Shown: positions 20,022 to 28,069 of the stretch, in pieces | How positions within the stretch are numbered: the stretch's first letter is position 1 | Layout: each line of letters starts with the position of its first letter | DNA from: Nitrosomonas sp. Nm132 | Lineage (GTDB): Bacteria; Pseudomonadota; Gammaproteobacteria; Burkholderiales; Nitrosomonadaceae | Direction of reading: 5' to 3' | Length of the DNA stretch: 64,000 bases | NCBI RefSeq assembly: GCF_900100485.1 | Contig: NZ_FNDH01000008.1 | Location: forward strand, 1-64,000 | Program-made: the position numbers and the translations under genes | The notes under the pieces: generated by a model | Told to the model about the DNA's origin: nothing | Seen by the model: the letters and a program-made list of their open reading frames with translations, nothing else | Database searches by the model: none

Positions 20022-21302
20022 CTAGATAGCTTTTGATATCAAAGGGAGTGTAACATTTATGCAAGCGCCGCCATCTGGATGATTAAACAAACGTACATTC
20101 CCCCCAAAACGTTCAATATTTGCGTTTGCGAGGAATAAGCCGATTCCAAATCCTTGACCAGGTGCTTTATTAGTAAAAAATGCTTCTCCTGCCCGTTGGG
20201 CAGCTTCTCCAGTCAGGCCTTCACCATCATCGTGGATTTCTAGATTCAGAGTGTATTGATCCCAATTACTTTTGATTTTGACTTGATCGGTAGAAGCATC
20301 CGCAGCATTATTCAGTAAATTCAGAATAGATTGGCTCAGTAATTGTGTATTCATGATAAGAGGTGCAGGTTGCGCGCCATGCCACTGATAGCTGAACTTG
20401 GTTGAAGGGCGAATGAGCTGCCATTTGTCCAGCACCTGCTTTAGAAAATAATCAACGGACTGACTATTTCCATCTTCTGTTCGTGCCTGTCCTGCGTTAA
20501 CAAGCAGTTGCGTCAAGATCTGCTTGCAGTGAGTGATTTGATTACGCAAGATACGGATATTATTCTGGAACTCTTCGTTCTGAGGATATTCTTGTTGCAG
20601 CTCTCCAGCGATGACCGCCATCGTCGACAGGGGGGTACCTAATTCATGGGCTGCACCTGCAGCTAGGGTGCCTAGCGCGATGATTTGTTCATTGCGTAAT
20701 GCTTGTTCTCGTGCTTGCGCAAGATCCTTATCACGATCACGAATGGAAATACTCATTTTGACGACAAACCAGGCAATCAAGATAGTACTCAACACGAAGG
20801 TTAACCACATGCCGGAAATATGGAGATTAAACTCCATGAGATGAGCGCTATGATCATCCGAATGGTTATGTGGCAACGGTATGTATTCAAAAAGAAGAAT
20901 GGTGTAGCAAGTAATTGTGATTCCTGCGATTGCCCAGGTGTAACGCCAAGGAAGGATGGCTGCAACAATGGTAAGAGGCAGCAGGTAAAGCGAAATAAAT
21001 GGATTAGTTGAGCCGCCGCTGAAATAAAGTAATGCAGTTAAGGCAAAAATATCAATGAGCAATTGTGCAAAAAACTCAAGATTCGTAACGGGAAACGTAT
21101 GATGAAGACGAATCCAGGTAAAAAAATTGAGTAGGGTAAGTATTGCCACGACGATTATCATCTTAGCCCAAGGGACGTCCAGTTCAATGACTGAATATGC
21201 AAAAGCAAATAGAGTACATTGCATGACAATCGTAATACTTCTTAAAAGAACTAGTCGCTGCAGGTTTTTGCTAAGTGGTGACTGATGGAGAATGTTAAAC
21301 AT
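20022..21302 (-). CDS. regB: RegB/PrrB/RoxS-family redox sensor histidine kinase
   Basis: A 426-residue membrane kinase with about six transmembrane helices in residues 20-185. The motif GGSTNPF (about 96-102) matches the ubiquinone-binding GGxxNPF of RegB. The H-box HELGTPLS places the phosphorylated His at about 219. A cysteine at about 259 in ITHCKQIL aligns with the redox-active Cys of Rhodobacter RegB. The ATPase domain ends with GFGIGLFLAN. Both sensing elements are therefore intact. It is co-oriented with the regulator, whose start lies about 45 bp downstream of the kinase stop. Confidence 0.92.
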   Translation of the reverse strand: MFNILHQSPLSKNLQRLVLLRSITIVMQCTLFAFAYSVIELDVPWAKMIIVVAILTLLNFFTWIRLHHTFPVTNLEFFAQLLIDIFALTALLYFSGGSTNPFISLYLLPLTIVAAILPWRYTWAIAGITITCYTILLFEYIPLPHNHSDDHSAHLMEFNLHISGMWLTFVLSTILIAWFVVKMSISIRDRDKDLAQAREQALRNEQIIALGTLAAGAAHELGTPLSTMAVIAGELQQEYPQNEEFQNNIRILRNQITHCKQILTQLLVNAGQARTEDGNSQSVDYFLKQVLDKWQLIRPSTKFSYQWHGAQPAPLIMNTQLLSQSILNLLNNAADASTDQVKIKSNWDQYTLNLEIHDDGEGLTGEAAQRAGEAFFTNKAPGQGFGIGLFLANANIERFGGNVRLFNHPDGGACINVTLPLISKAI

Positions 21303-21470
21303 GAAGATGGCTCATCTTGTATTTCACGTATTCCTATATAACACTAGCGCAAATTAAAAATTTAGGCTAGGTGACAAATTGTCACACCTTTGACTATTTA
21401 TGCTGCAGATTGCTCAAAAATTGAGACAGGAGAACACGCTGTGATTAATGCTTATTTCGAAAAGCATCTG

Positions 21471-22853
21471 TCAATGATGATTAGCCAAAGATTTCATTAA
21501 TTTCTCGTGTATTCCTCCAAAGCCCCCGTTGCTCATAATGAGGATATGATCGCCGGGGCGAGAAGTGATCACAATGGCGTTGATCAACTGCGCCAACTCA
21601 TAATGTACACTGACCCTTTTTCCTAAGGGGCTGAGCGCCGTTTGTAAATCCCATTCCGCGTGATTGGCATAACCAAAAGTTTGATCTGCGATTTCAAGAC
21701 TCGCTGCCAGGCTATCTTTCCAAATGCCCATTTTCATCGTGTTGGAACGTGGTTCCAAGACAGCGATGATCCGTGCATTACCTACTTTATGGCGTAAGCC
21801 GCTCAATGTTGTTTTAATCGCAGTGGGGTGATGGGCAAAGTCATCATACACTGTGATGCCATTGACTATGCCGCGTATTTCCATTCTTCTCTTGACATTT
21901 CTAAACTGTGACAATGCGGTAATTGCGATATCAGGAGGGATGCCGGCATGGCGCGCTGCTGCAATTGCTGCAAGAGCATTCATGAGATTATGTTCTCCCA
22001 ATAAATCCCATTGCAGTATTCCATGAGATTTTTCTTGGAAAAAAATTTCGATGTTTTGCTCAGTTAACATTCTAGCCTGCCAACCCTCACTTACGCCAAA
22101 TTTCTCAACGGGTGTCCAGCAGCCCTGAGAAAGTACCTGCCGCAAGTTTTTCTCAAGATCATTGGAAACAATCAATCCATTCTCAGGAATGGTTCTCACC
22201 AAATGATGAAATTGCCGTTGAATTGCGGCCAGATCGGGAAAGATATCAGCATGATCAAATTCAAGATTATTCAATACCGCAGTTCTGGGGTGATAATGGA
22301 TGAATTTAGAGCGCTTGTCGAAAAATGCCGTATCGTACTCATCAGCTTCTATCACAAAAAATGAAGAAGGTTCATGATAATCTGTTTTATGTTTATATTT
22401 CCCGCCTAATCGTGCGGAGATCCCAAAATTTTCTGGTATCCCTCCAATGAGGAAGCCAGGGGTCAATCCTCCGTACTCCAATATCCATGCCAACATCGAA
22501 CTTGTCGTTGTTTTGCCATGAGTGCCTGCGACGGCTAGCACCCACTTGTTTCTCAAAATATATTCTGAAAGCCATTGTGGACCGGAAGTATAGGGCAGAT
22601 TCCTATTTAGAATTTCCTCCATTAAAGGGTTGCCACGGGAAATGGCATTGCCGATCACAAATATGTCTGGATTGAGTTGTATCTGCTGTGGAGAATACCC
22701 CTCAATCAATTCGATTCCCTGAGAAACAAGCTGCGTACTCATGGGCGGATAAACATTGGCATCGCAACCTGTGACTCTATGGCCAGATGCGCGCGCCAGC
22801 ACAGCGAGGCCGCCCATGAATGTACCGCAAATACCGAGGATATGAATATGCAC
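21471..22853 (-). CDS. mpl: UDP-N-acetylmuramate:L-Ala-gamma-D-Glu-meso-DAP ligase
   Basis: A 460-residue Mur-ligase family enzyme that re-attaches recycled murein tripeptide to UDP-MurNAc. The N-terminal GICGTFMGGLAVLA motif is the Mpl variant of the UDP-binding loop. The ATP loop is AGTHGKTTTSSML (about residue 112), followed by EADEYDTAFFDKRSKF and the C-terminal DDFAHHPTAI. Length matches Mpl rather than MurC. It stands alone, divergent from the gluQ relic. Confidence 0.95.
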   Translation of the reverse strand: MHIHILGICGTFMGGLAVLARASGHRVTGCDANVYPPMSTQLVSQGIELIEGYSPQQIQLNPDIFVIGNAISRGNPLMEEILNRNLPYTSGPQWLSEYILRNKWVLAVAGTHGKTTTSSMLAWILEYGGLTPGFLIGGIPENFGISARLGGKYKHKTDYHEPSSFFVIEADEYDTAFFDKRSKFIHYHPRTAVLNNLEFDHADIFPDLAAIQRQFHHLVRTIPENGLIVSNDLEKNLRQVLSQGCWTPVEKFGVSEGWQARMLTEQNIEIFFQEKSHGILQWDLLGEHNLMNALAAIAAARHAGIPPDIAITALSQFRNVKRRMEIRGIVNGITVYDDFAHHPTAIKTTLSGLRHKVGNARIIAVLEPRSNTMKMGIWKDSLAASLEIADQTFGYANHAEWDLQTALSPLGKRVSVHYELAQLINAIVITSRPGDHILIMSNGGFGGIHEKLMKSLANHH

Positions 22854-23017
22854 CGTGTACCTTCTTGAAGAAATATTGATGGATTGATTGGTTTGAATGA
22901 CTAGTTCATTGTCTTGATGCTTAAATTATACTTGCTAACCTAAGTAGAAAAGATTTTAGCGGATTGCTTTCTAATAGCTAAGAAAGTTTTTATAAAACAT
23001 ATTTTTGAAAGCAATGA

Positions 23018-23257
23018 AATATTCGTCAATGTGTGGAAAGCGAAATCGGTGATTTTGTCTTACGTCGAGCCGAGGGTGTTTATAGCTATCAATTAGCTGT
23101 AGTGGTGGATGATGCCTGGAAAAGGATTACTTATATCGTGCGGGATGCTGATTTACTCTATTCGGCTCCACATCAGATTTATCTCCAGAAGTTGCTGGAA
23201 TATGCAGCCCTCGCTATCTACCCTTGCCTGTGGTTATGAATAAGCAAGGAGAAAAGC
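23018..23257 (+). pseudogene. gluQ: Internal fragment of glutamyl-Q tRNA(Asp) synthetase (gluQ)
   Basis: About 80 codons match the central catalytic region of GluQRS: GDFVLRRAEGVYSYQLAVVVDDAW, IVRDADLLYSAPHQIYLQKLL. After LLEYA the frame shifts by one, and the homologous text continues as PRYLPLPVVMNKQGEK, the region that leads to the class I KMSKS-like loop. The N-terminal HIGH-containing part and the C-terminal end are missing. The full enzyme (about 290-300 residues) glutamylates the queuosine of tRNA-Asp; this copy cannot be functional. Confidence 0.8.
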
Positions 23258-23406
23258 GCATTCAGAATACATCATGGTCATGATTATTTCATGCTACGCT
23301 ACCTAAGTGTGATATAAACCACAAAATATCGGTAGGTGATTTAAGCCTTTTTCATTGTGTTCCAATGTCGGTAATAACATCATTTCAGGGAAAATAAGGA
23401 GAATGC

Positions 23407-24567
23407 GTGGCTTTTCTGCCATTTTATGTGCCCGGTCGTAAACAGTTAAAGATTATTATCATAGGCGGAGGTTATGCTGGACTCGCAGCACTGACAACGC
23501 TTGTACGATACATGCCAGATGCCGAAGTGACGATTGTCGATCCCAGAACGCATCACCTCAAGATTACCCATCTTCACGAAACGTTCCGGTATCCTTTATC
23601 TGATTTGATCGTACCCTTTACGGAACTTGAGCAACGATTTGGCTGCCGCCATATTTGTGCCGAACTCTTGCTTGAGGAAGCGACTCTGCAGCAATGGCAG
23701 AACGATAAATGTATAGCATTTGATGATCTTTCACTGCCATTTGATTATCTTCTGGTTGCTTCTGGCGCACCCGCAAGGGATATGGATCGTAATACGGATT
23801 GTATCTTTGGGTTGAATGATTTTATGGTAACTGCTGGCTCAGAGCTGCTAGGCAAATATTTGGCTGGGGAAGGTAGCAGGAAAGATCCTATTTCTATTAT
23901 TGGAGGGGGGGCTACTGGGATACAATTTCTGTTTGAGATCGTACATTTTCTACGACGTCACAAATTTGAAAACAGAGTGCGCTTGATTGAGAGCGGGAAT
24001 CGAGTGCTCAAACAGTTTCCTGACAGGTTTGCTGACTATGCACAATCCCGTATGGTTGATCTTGAAATCGATTTTTGTCCAGATACGTATTTTCGGGGGC
24101 AGCAGGATAACGTAATTTTGCTGGAAGAAAAGAACACCGGGAGACAGTATGAACTTCCTTCCAGCCTGTCTATACTATTTGCTGGCAAGCAGCAGCAAAA
24201 TCAGTTTGCTGCCAATGCTTTCGGGCAAATGATTGTTAACCATAGATCATTACCGCATATATTCGTTGCAGGTGATTGTTCAATTTACCAGTCTTTTGGC
24301 TCTAATGCGATGACAGCGCAATCAGCGGTGCGTAAAGGAAAGCTCGCGGCCCGGAATATTTTACGGCATTCAGGTCTGCTTAGAATACTTGAGCCTTATA
24401 TGCATCATGATATAGGTTATGTAGTCAGCCTTGGTTCCGCGGATGCAGTCGGCTGGTTGGCGCTTGAACATAATGTGGTAACGGGTATTGCGGCTTATGT
24501 CATTAAAGAAATTGTAGAGGCGCAATATGATTTACTGTTGACAGGAATAGATACCTATCTGATTTGA
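23407..24567 (+). CDS. NDH-2-like FAD-dependent pyridine nucleotide oxidoreductase
   Basis: A 386-residue two-dinucleotide-binding-domain flavoprotein. The FAD motif IIIGGGYAGLAAL lies near residues 16-28, the NAD(P) motif SIIGGGATGIQFLFE near 160, and the second FAD contact IFVAGDCS near 288. The opening resembles type II NADH dehydrogenases. The C-terminal segment has no obvious membrane helix. It starts with GTG 23407. It is followed after about 25 bp by an SRPBCC gene, then by a LOV photoreceptor gene, all on the same strand. The electron acceptor and physiological role are unknown; a link to light or redox sensing is inferred only from context. Confidence 0.8.
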   Translation: MAFLPFYVPGRKQLKIIIIGGGYAGLAALTTLVRYMPDAEVTIVDPRTHHLKITHLHETFRYPLSDLIVPFTELEQRFGCRHICAELLLEEATLQQWQNDKCIAFDDLSLPFDYLLVASGAPARDMDRNTDCIFGLNDFMVTAGSELLGKYLAGEGSRKDPISIIGGGATGIQFLFEIVHFLRRHKFENRVRLIESGNRVLKQFPDRFADYAQSRMVDLEIDFCPDTYFRGQQDNVILLEEKNTGRQYELPSSLSILFAGKQQQNQFAANAFGQMIVNHRSLPHIFVAGDCSIYQSFGSNAMTAQSAVRKGKLAARNILRHSGLLRILEPYMHHDIGYVVSLGSADAVGWLALEHNVVTGIAAYVIKEIVEAQYDLLLTGIDTYLI

Positions 24568-24593
24568 GGCATCGATACGCAGGAGGCTGCTGT

Positions 24594-25064
24594 ATGTTTA
24601 ATTTATTTAACGATAAGCCGGTCGTAGGAAAGGCAAGTACAGTGATTCGTGAGTCTGAGGAGAGCGTATTCAACTTTATTGGCACTGACTTGCTTGCTAA
24701 CTATCCAAGGTGGTCACCGGAAGTCCGAGAGCTGGAGAAATTGACTGATGGCCCTCTGGGATTGGGAACTTTATGCCGTCAGATACGTATTGATCAAGGG
24801 AACCGATCAGAATCCACCTTTAAGGTGGTCATCTTTGAACCTTGTATGCGCATCCGTTTTGATGGGGTATCGAATCCCTTTCGCTGTGATTATGTATTGG
24901 AATCAGCCGATCCGGCGGTTACTCAAATCACGTTCACTTTCGAGCTGCTCAGCCTCGAGTTGCACATGAGACCCTTTGAGAAGCTTATTCGCATAGCTGT
25001 TCAGGATGGTGCAGAGAGAACAGTCAGAAACATCAAGAGATTAATAGAGGCCGAATTGATTTGA
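24594..25064 (+). CDS. SRPBCC family (START-like) protein
   Basis: A 156-residue protein with the polyketide-cyclase/dehydrase-like SRPBCC pattern: an opening strand ASTVIRESEESVFNFIGT, then WSPEV, TLCRQI, FEPCMRIRFDG, the strand TQITFTFELL and a long C-terminal helix. Such folds bind hydrophobic ligands or act as small aromatase/cyclase-type enzymes; the ligand here is unknown. An AGGAGG ribosome-binding site eight bases before ATG 24594 decides the start. It sits between the flavoprotein and the LOV gene. Confidence 0.75.
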   Translation: MFNLFNDKPVVGKASTVIRESEESVFNFIGTDLLANYPRWSPEVRELEKLTDGPLGLGTLCRQIRIDQGNRSESTFKVVIFEPCMRIRFDGVSNPFRCDYVLESADPAVTQITFTFELLSLELHMRPFEKLIRIAVQDGAERTVRNIKRLIEAELI

Positions 25065-25157
25065 TTAACCCTGTGTGGGCTACCCAGTCGCAATTTCTGA
25101 TAACCTTCGTCTGGATAAATTTTTAATTCATTACTGGAAAAATTTTGGAGAAAAAAA

Positions 25158-25610
25158 ATGGATTTTATCGTTGAGAAAGACCCTGGATTGATTCCACAAG
25201 TATTGTCCAAAATTCTTGATTCATGTGTTAATGGGGTCACATTGGCCGATCCTGATCTGGAAGATTTGCCGCTCGTTTATGTCAATAAAGCGTTTGAGAA
25301 AATAACAGGTTACACGCAACAAGAAACGATAGGGAAAAATTGCCGTTTCCTGCAGGGTACTGATCGTGACCAGAAAGAGCGCTATCAGTTGAGAGAAGCC
25401 ATTATGAATAAACAGCCAATTGAAATCACACTCAGAAATTACAGAAAAAATGGTGAAATGTTTTATAACCACTTAGTTATTACCCCTCTGTTTGATCCCC
25501 ACGGCAATATACTTTACTACCTGGGTGTGCAATATGACGTAACACAACTGCGAAACGCTGAAGAAGAAATCAAACGGCTGACTGAGAAACTTGCTGCTTT
25601 GACAAAATAG
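25158..25610 (+). CDS. Short LOV-domain blue-light photoreceptor
   Basis: A 150-residue single LOV (PAS) domain protein. The flavin-binding signature GKNCRFLQG places the photo-active cysteine at residue 62. Other flavin contacts are visible: NYRKNGEMFYN (Asn and adjacent residues) and the glutamine in YLGVQYDVT. The C-terminal tail NAEEEIKRLTEKLAAL forms a short amphipathic helix as in stand-alone short LOV proteins, where it mediates dimerisation. There is no effector domain. By family knowledge, blue light forms a cysteinyl-FMN adduct. An SD (TTGGAG) precedes the ATG. The upstream flavoprotein and SRPBCC genes are its likely functional neighbours. Confidence 0.92.
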   Translation: MDFIVEKDPGLIPQVLSKILDSCVNGVTLADPDLEDLPLVYVNKAFEKITGYTQQETIGKNCRFLQGTDRDQKERYQLREAIMNKQPIEITLRNYRKNGEMFYNHLVITPLFDPHGNILYYLGVQYDVTQLRNAEEEIKRLTEKLAALTK

Positions 25611-25768
25611 TTAGCATATGTTGCGGGTTATGCTAGTAAAACCGACCTTAAAAAGGTATCATTCCAAGCGGTCTGATTTGTAGTATTACTGCATCATCAA
25701 ATGATGCAGAAGAGAAATGATTTTTTAGCTGCGATCATTTGTCCCTGAGTCTGTCGTAACTAATTGCT

Positions 25769-25856
25769 GGAAGCGTGGCCGAGCGGTTTAAGGCACCGGT
25801 CTTGAAAACCGGCGACGGGCAACCGTCCGTGAGTTCGAATCTCACCGCTTCCGCCA
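25769..25856 (+). tRNA. tRNA-Ser (anticodon UGA)
   Basis: Acceptor stem GGAAGCG / CGCTTCC, D-arm with GCCGAGCGGTTTAAGGC, anticodon stem CCGGT / ACCGG with loop CTTGAAA giving anticodon TGA, a long variable arm (CGACGGGCAACCGTCCG) typical of serine tRNA, T-loop GTTCGAATC, and an encoded 3' CCA. Confidence 0.97.
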
Positions 25857-26019
25857 TTATGCAAGCGTTGCCAAGTTGCTACTTTAGCGCTTATGGCGTT
25901 TAGAGTAGTGGATATCCATGTTTATTAACATGAGAAATCAGTATGCATTTTCTACCTTTCCTATTCCATTCTAAGCTGAAAGAGGAAAGTCTGTGAGGTT
26001 GGCTGGAAGTTGAGCGCTC

Positions 26020-26503
26020 TTACTCTACACTTTTCCCATTGCACTCAATTGAAAGCCGATAGCTAGTTCCTCGCACTGTTTGTATTAGATTTTCTTTATC
26101 TACAGCCTCAAGAATTTTTCTCAGCCTGCGAATGTGCACATCGACCGTACGATCCTCGATAAAAATATGGTTACCCCAGACTCGATCGAGCAATTGCGTG
26201 CGCACGCTCTTTATACGCTATCAGAAAATGTAGGAGGCGAGATTCAGTGGGTCCCAGTGTAATTTCTGTCGGTTTTGGTGGTTCATCACTGGCATACGCA
26301 TGTACTCTGTGTGTAGTCGGATCAAATTTCAATTCCTCATCTCAATAATTTCATCCGACATTTCTGGTAAGTGTCGACTTAGCACAGCTTTGATTCGGGC
26401 AATCGACTCACGGGATGAAAAGGGTTTTGTAAGATAATCATCCGCTCCAGCTTCCAGCCCAGCAGTTTTGTCACTTTCCTGAACTTGAGCAGTTAACATG
26501 ATG
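26020..26503 (-). pseudogene. phoB: phoB-like response regulator pseudogene
   Basis: The minus strand carries recognisable PhoB pieces in several frames. From 26503 downwards come [19 protein letters not shown] and [20 protein letters not shown] (second half of the receiver, with the conserved KPF lysine), then a frame break. PTEITLGPTESRLLHFL continues in another frame, and after a further break the winged-helix end reads [26 protein letters not shown] and [12 protein letters not shown]. The first half of the receiver, including the phosphorylation Asp, is missing. At least two frameshifts plus the 5' truncation make it non-functional. Confidence 0.85.
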
Positions 26504-26585
26504 AAAGAGAATTATCTCAATGCAGTTCTGAGCCTACTGGATCTGTGTAGATGATTTAATTGCTATGTCTGAATTCCAGATAGAG

Positions 26586-27032
26586 TTAATCAATAGCATC
26601 GGGCGAAAAACGTATAGAAACAATACGTAGTAATGTAAGCACTGTAATTACGGTAATGTTTAATCCAACTTCCATCAATGTGTACTCTTTATACCACAGG
26701 CCGATTAATTCTCCGATCAGCACTACCAATGCCACATCCAGAATGAAAGTTACCTTTACACGCCCTACTGCCAGATAGGATTGTAATATACGAATGAGTT
26801 CAAGCACTGCCAGGATCAATACGATATCAATAATGATATGCTCGGCAACGTTTGCCCATCCATTCTTGAGAACCTGGGACAGATTTAATATTAAGCTGAG
26901 AATACCTGCGCCTATCCATACGTAGAGCGCTAACATCAAGATGCCGACAATAAATTGAATGGTACGGGTGTGCCAATCGGTATCAGTTAACAGAAATACT
27001 TCCTTTCTTTTAGATATAACTTCATTAATCAT
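26586..27032 (-). CDS. psiE: PsiE-family phosphate-starvation-inducible membrane protein
   Basis: A 148-residue protein with four hydrophobic segments, approximately residues 27-50, 63-82, 93-113 and 120-138, matching the PsiE family. E. coli psiE is induced by phosphate limitation through PhoB; its biochemical role is unknown. Here the gene has a Pho-box-like pair 52-70 bp upstream and sits next to the phoB relic, both supporting assignment to a phosphate regulon. It is divergent from the TonB cluster. Confidence 0.8.
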   Translation of the reverse strand: MINEVISKRKEVFLLTDTDWHTRTIQFIVGILMLALYVWIGAGILSLILNLSQVLKNGWANVAEHIIIDIVLILAVLELIRILQSYLAVGRVKVTFILDVALVVLIGELIGLWYKEYTLMEVGLNITVITVLTLLRIVSIRFSPDAID

Positions 27033-27083
27033 TGTTTTACTCCAATTATTGAATTGACAGGATTTTTATCTTAGCGACTCAAT

Positions 27084-27101
27084 ATAAAGGTTTCATGACA
27101 A
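27084..27101 (-). promoter_or_regulatory. Pho-box-like repeat upstream of psiE
   Basis: On the minus strand TTGTCAT, a 4-bp spacer GAAA, then CCTTTAT form two 7-bp units 11 bp apart, the PhoB-binding layout (consensus unit CTGTCAT). Ten bases downstream is TAAGAT, a good -10 element at the distance expected of a PhoB-dependent promoter. The first unit is strong, the second weak. Confidence 0.5.
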
Positions 27102-27301
27102 CCAAGTAGCTCCCCATCTTCGAAATACATACAGGTTCTTTTAGATACTTCTAGCAGTTATTGTTTGAAGCGCGATGTAACCTGATTGTCAAGAAAATGA
27201 AATATTCAACTTGTAATATGCAGACCTCGCTGATGAGGAATCGATTCCAGATTGAATGCTGTCAATTTCGCTTACTCAATTTATTTAACTCATTGGAATT
27301 T

Positions 27302-28069
27302 ATGCATAAACATTTTTTTAGAAAAATAATTTCATCTATTGGATTGATGATGATATTGCTTTCTGCTCCTGCGATAGGAAGTAGTTTGGAGAATTTGGCA
27401 AAGGCACTGGCCAAGATTAGGGGTGAAGTCGAGACACTCCAGACGCAACTTGATACTGAAAAGGAGAAGCATGGGAGCAAAATATCTGCACTGAATTCAC
27501 AATTGGTTGATTTGAGTGTTGAGGAGAGAAGGCAAAAGGTGAGTATCGAGAAACTGCAGCATTCAATAGAGAAAATGAACAAGGACGCTAAACAGGCGGA
27601 GCAATCAGGTAAAAAACTGGAGCCTGTATTAATGGAGATACTGAATGATTATAAACGCCATCTTGAAACGGGTTTCCCATTCAAGATGGAGGATCGCATT
27701 AAGGTTATCAACGATCTGGAGAATAATATTGTTAATCAGCTAATTGATCCTAATAAAGCGGTCAATCAGGCATGGTCCTTAATAGAAGATGAAATCCGCC
27801 TGAGTAAGGAAAATGGAATCTACCAGCAGACCATTTTGTTGGATGGAGAAAAAGTATTGGTCGATATTGCAAAACTGGGTACGGTTTTCCTTTTCTTTCA
27901 AACCAGAGATAGCCGGGTTGGGATGGCCAAGAAATTGACCAATAGTGGCTGGAAATTTGAGACAGCAGGTGACACTGGTGACATTGAGCGCATCACAAAG
28001 TTATTTGATTCATTAAAGAAGCAAATACGTCAAGGTTATTTTGAATTACCTAATCCTCTGAAAATATGA
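27302..28069 (+). CDS. DUF3450-type periplasmic coiled-coil protein of a TonB system
   Basis: A protein of about 255 residues with a signal peptide (MHKHFFRKIISSIGLMMILL ... APAIGSS), a long coiled coil over residues 25-110, and a C-terminal alpha/beta region with VNQAWSLIEDEIRLSKENG and FFQTRDSRVGMAKKL, characteristic of DUF3450 proteins. These are encoded first in TonB2/TtpC-type clusters and probably work in the periplasm with the ExbB-like protein. The frame extends upstream to 27161, but the signal peptide begins at ATG 27302. Its stop overlaps the next start as ATGA. Confidence 0.85.
   Translation: MHKHFFRKIISSIGLMMILLSAPAIGSSLENLAKALAKIRGEVETLQTQLDTEKEKHGSKISALNSQLVDLSVEERRQKVSIEKLQHSIEKMNKDAKQAEQSGKKLEPVLMEILNDYKRHLETGFPFKMEDRIKVINDLENNIVNQLIDPNKAVNQAWSLIEDEIRLSKENGIYQQTILLDGEKVLVDIAKLGTVFLFFQTRDSRVGMAKKLTNSGWKFETAGDTGDIERITKLFDSLKKQIRQGYFELPNPLKI

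Noticed and set aside
23275-23292. TGGTCAT-4-ATTTCAT on the plus strand upstream of the flavoprotein gene resembles a Pho box.
   Set aside because: Each unit has two mismatches, it lies over 110 bp from the start with no good -10, and it overlaps a short palindrome; likely chance in AT-rich DNA.
27161-27301. N-terminal extension of the DUF3450 gene frame.
   Set aside because: The 47 extra residues are Cys-rich and not signal-like; the signal peptide begins at 27302.
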